NCBI GenBank assembly: GCA_016191895.1
Contig: JACPVD010000314.1
Location: 1-13,329 of the forward strand
Origin: Chloroflexota bacterium
Lineage (GTDB): Bacteria > Chloroflexota > Anaerolineae > Anaerolineales > Villigracilaceae
Direction of reading: 5' to 3'
DNA length: 13,329 nt
Under the pieces are notes generated by a model. That model was given only the letters and a program-made list of their open reading frames with translations. It was not told where the DNA came from and searched no databases. This document shows, in pieces, positions 12,485 through 13,329 of the stretch; position 1 is the first letter of the stretch, and every line of letters starts with the position of its first letter. Both the position numbers and the translations under genes were made by a program.

Positions 12485-13329
12485 ATGACTCAAAAAGTTG
12501 ACATTCTATTAAAAAACGCCATCGTCCTCAGCATGAATAGCGACCTGCATCAATACGATCCCGGCGCGGTCGCCGTCCATGGGGATGTGATCGTTGCCGT
12601 TGGCGCGGAAGCCGATATCCTCGAAGATTTTTCAGCGGGGGAAACAATCGATTGCGGCGGCAAGGTTCTCATGCCGGGGCTGGTCAACGCGCACACACAC
12701 GTCCCGATGACCCTCTTGCGCGGTCTCGCTGACGATCTTCGACTCGATGTGTGGCTGATGGGTTACATGCTCCCGGTGGAGCGCGAGTTTGTCTCGCCGG
12801 AATTCGTGCGCCTCGGAACGCTTCTCGCCTGCGCCGAACAAATACGAAGCGGTGTGACAACCTTCAACGACATGTACTTCTTTGAAGACGACATCGCCCA
12901 GGCAACAGCGGAAGCGGGAATGCGCGCCGTCTGCGGGCAGAGCGTAATGAAATACCCCGCGCCGGATGCGTCTTCGTTCGAGGTCTCGCTGGCGTATGCG
13001 AGGGAATTCATCAAAAAATGGAAGGATCATCCATTGATAGTGCCTGCCATCGCGCCGCATGCGCCGTATTCCACCACACCCGAAATTCTGCGCGCCTGCG
13101 CCGATCTCGCAAAGGAATTCGACGTGCCCCTGCACATTCATATTTCCGAAACCGCGTTCGAAGTGGAGACCATGCTCAAGGAACAGGGCATGCCCGTTGT
13201 GCCGTACATCAAAAAGCAGGGCGTGTTCGATGCGAAGGTCATCGCCGCGCATTGCGTTCACATCGACATCGGCGAGATCAGAACCCTGCAACATGTCAAT
13301 GCGGGCATCGCGCATAATCCATCGTCGAA
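12485..13329 (+). CDS. mtaD: MtaD-type amidohydrolase (methylthioadenosine / S-adenosylhomocysteine deaminase), 3'-truncated
   Basis: An open frame of 281 codons runs off the right edge. It belongs to the amidohydrolase superfamily TRZ/ATZ/MtaD branch (cytosine-deaminase-like fold). Motifs are MPGLVNAHTHVPM (63-75) with metal ligands His70 and His72, LLRGLADDL (77-85, strongly MtaD-like), SGVTTFNDMYFF (122-133), APHAPYSTTPEIL (190-202), LHIHISET (216-223, third His ligand), AAHCVHI (254-260, fourth His) and AHNPSS at the edge. The final Asp ligand and the C-terminal barrel closure are outside the window. Characterised relatives deaminate 5'-methylthioadenosine, S-adenosylhomocysteine or adenosine to the inosine forms in SAM-cycle salvage; guanine or triazine deaminase activity is less likely. 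TAAGGAGA ends five bases before ATG 12485, and the M14 stop is nine bases upstream, so it continues the cinA-M14 transcription unit. Confidence 0.88.
   Translation, partial: MTQKVDILLKNAIVLSMNSDLHQYDPGAVAVHGDVIVAVGAEADILEDFSAGETIDCGGKVLMPGLVNAHTHVPMTLLRGLADDLRLDVWLMGYMLPVEREFVSPEFVRLGTLLACAEQIRSGVTTFNDMYFFEDDIAQATAEAGMRAVCGQSVMKYPAPDASSFEVSLAYAREFIKKWKDHPLIVPAIAPHAPYSTTPEILRACADLAKEFDVPLHIHISETAFEVETMLKEQGMPVVPYIKKQGVFDAKVIAAHCVHIDIGEIRTLQHVNAGIAHNPSS

Noticed and set aside
12632..13315. Reverse-strand open frame of 227 codons at the right end
   Set aside because: The + strand carries an unmistakable MtaD-type amidohydrolase with all expected motifs, and the reverse frame has none.

Overview
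The window looks like a chromosomal stretch from a Chloroflexota bacterium, most likely Anaerolineae. The clues are indirect: a substrate-binding lipoprotein with a Thr-Glu-Pro-Ala-Ala linker, a LysM/M23 peptidase with a Sec signal, several genes without a Shine-Dalgarno sequence, and interspersed short palindromes including a 'TTCGACTAYGCTCAGGAC' repeat that I associate with that group. This assignment is inference. All supported genes are on the + strand. No tRNA, rRNA, CRISPR array or intact insertion sequence was seen.

Left part (1-2736): the C-terminal end of a response-regulator receiver domain with its own intrinsic terminator; a DUF192 protein; a secreted LysM + M23 peptidase; and a small cyclic-nucleotide-binding-domain protein, possibly leaderless. 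A composite stem-loop element lies across the DUF192 stop codon and the M23 upstream region.

Central part (2737-9012): a 376-bp non-coding stretch holds a 103-bp element with perfect 12-bp terminal inverted repeats, a strong sigma70-type promoter, and a terminator-like leader with a competing hairpin and a five-codon ORF. A complete branched-chain-amino-acid-type (HAAT family) ABC importer follows: lipoprotein binding protein, two permeases (LivH, LivM) and two ATPases (LivG, LivF). A GC-rich terminator after the binding-protein gene should reduce transcription of the membrane and ATPase genes relative to the binding protein. A second strong terminator closes the cluster.

Right part (9013-13329): a DAO-type FAD-dependent amine/amino-acid oxidoreductase; a 139-bp gap with three tandem copies of a 22-23-bp repeat; then a compact cluster of cinA (degenerate C-terminal domain), a membrane-anchored M14 zinc carboxypeptidase overlapping cinA by one base, and a truncated methylthioadenosine/S-adenosylhomocysteine deaminase-type amidohydrolase running off the end. 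Import of amino acids or related amines by the Liv system followed by oxidation by the FAD enzyme is a reasonable functional link, but nothing in the sequence fixes the substrate.

The signals most worth a second look are the leader region of the Liv operon, the inverted-repeat element upstream of it, the palindrome spanning the DUF192 stop codon, and the CinA protein that has lost its NMN-deamidase motif.
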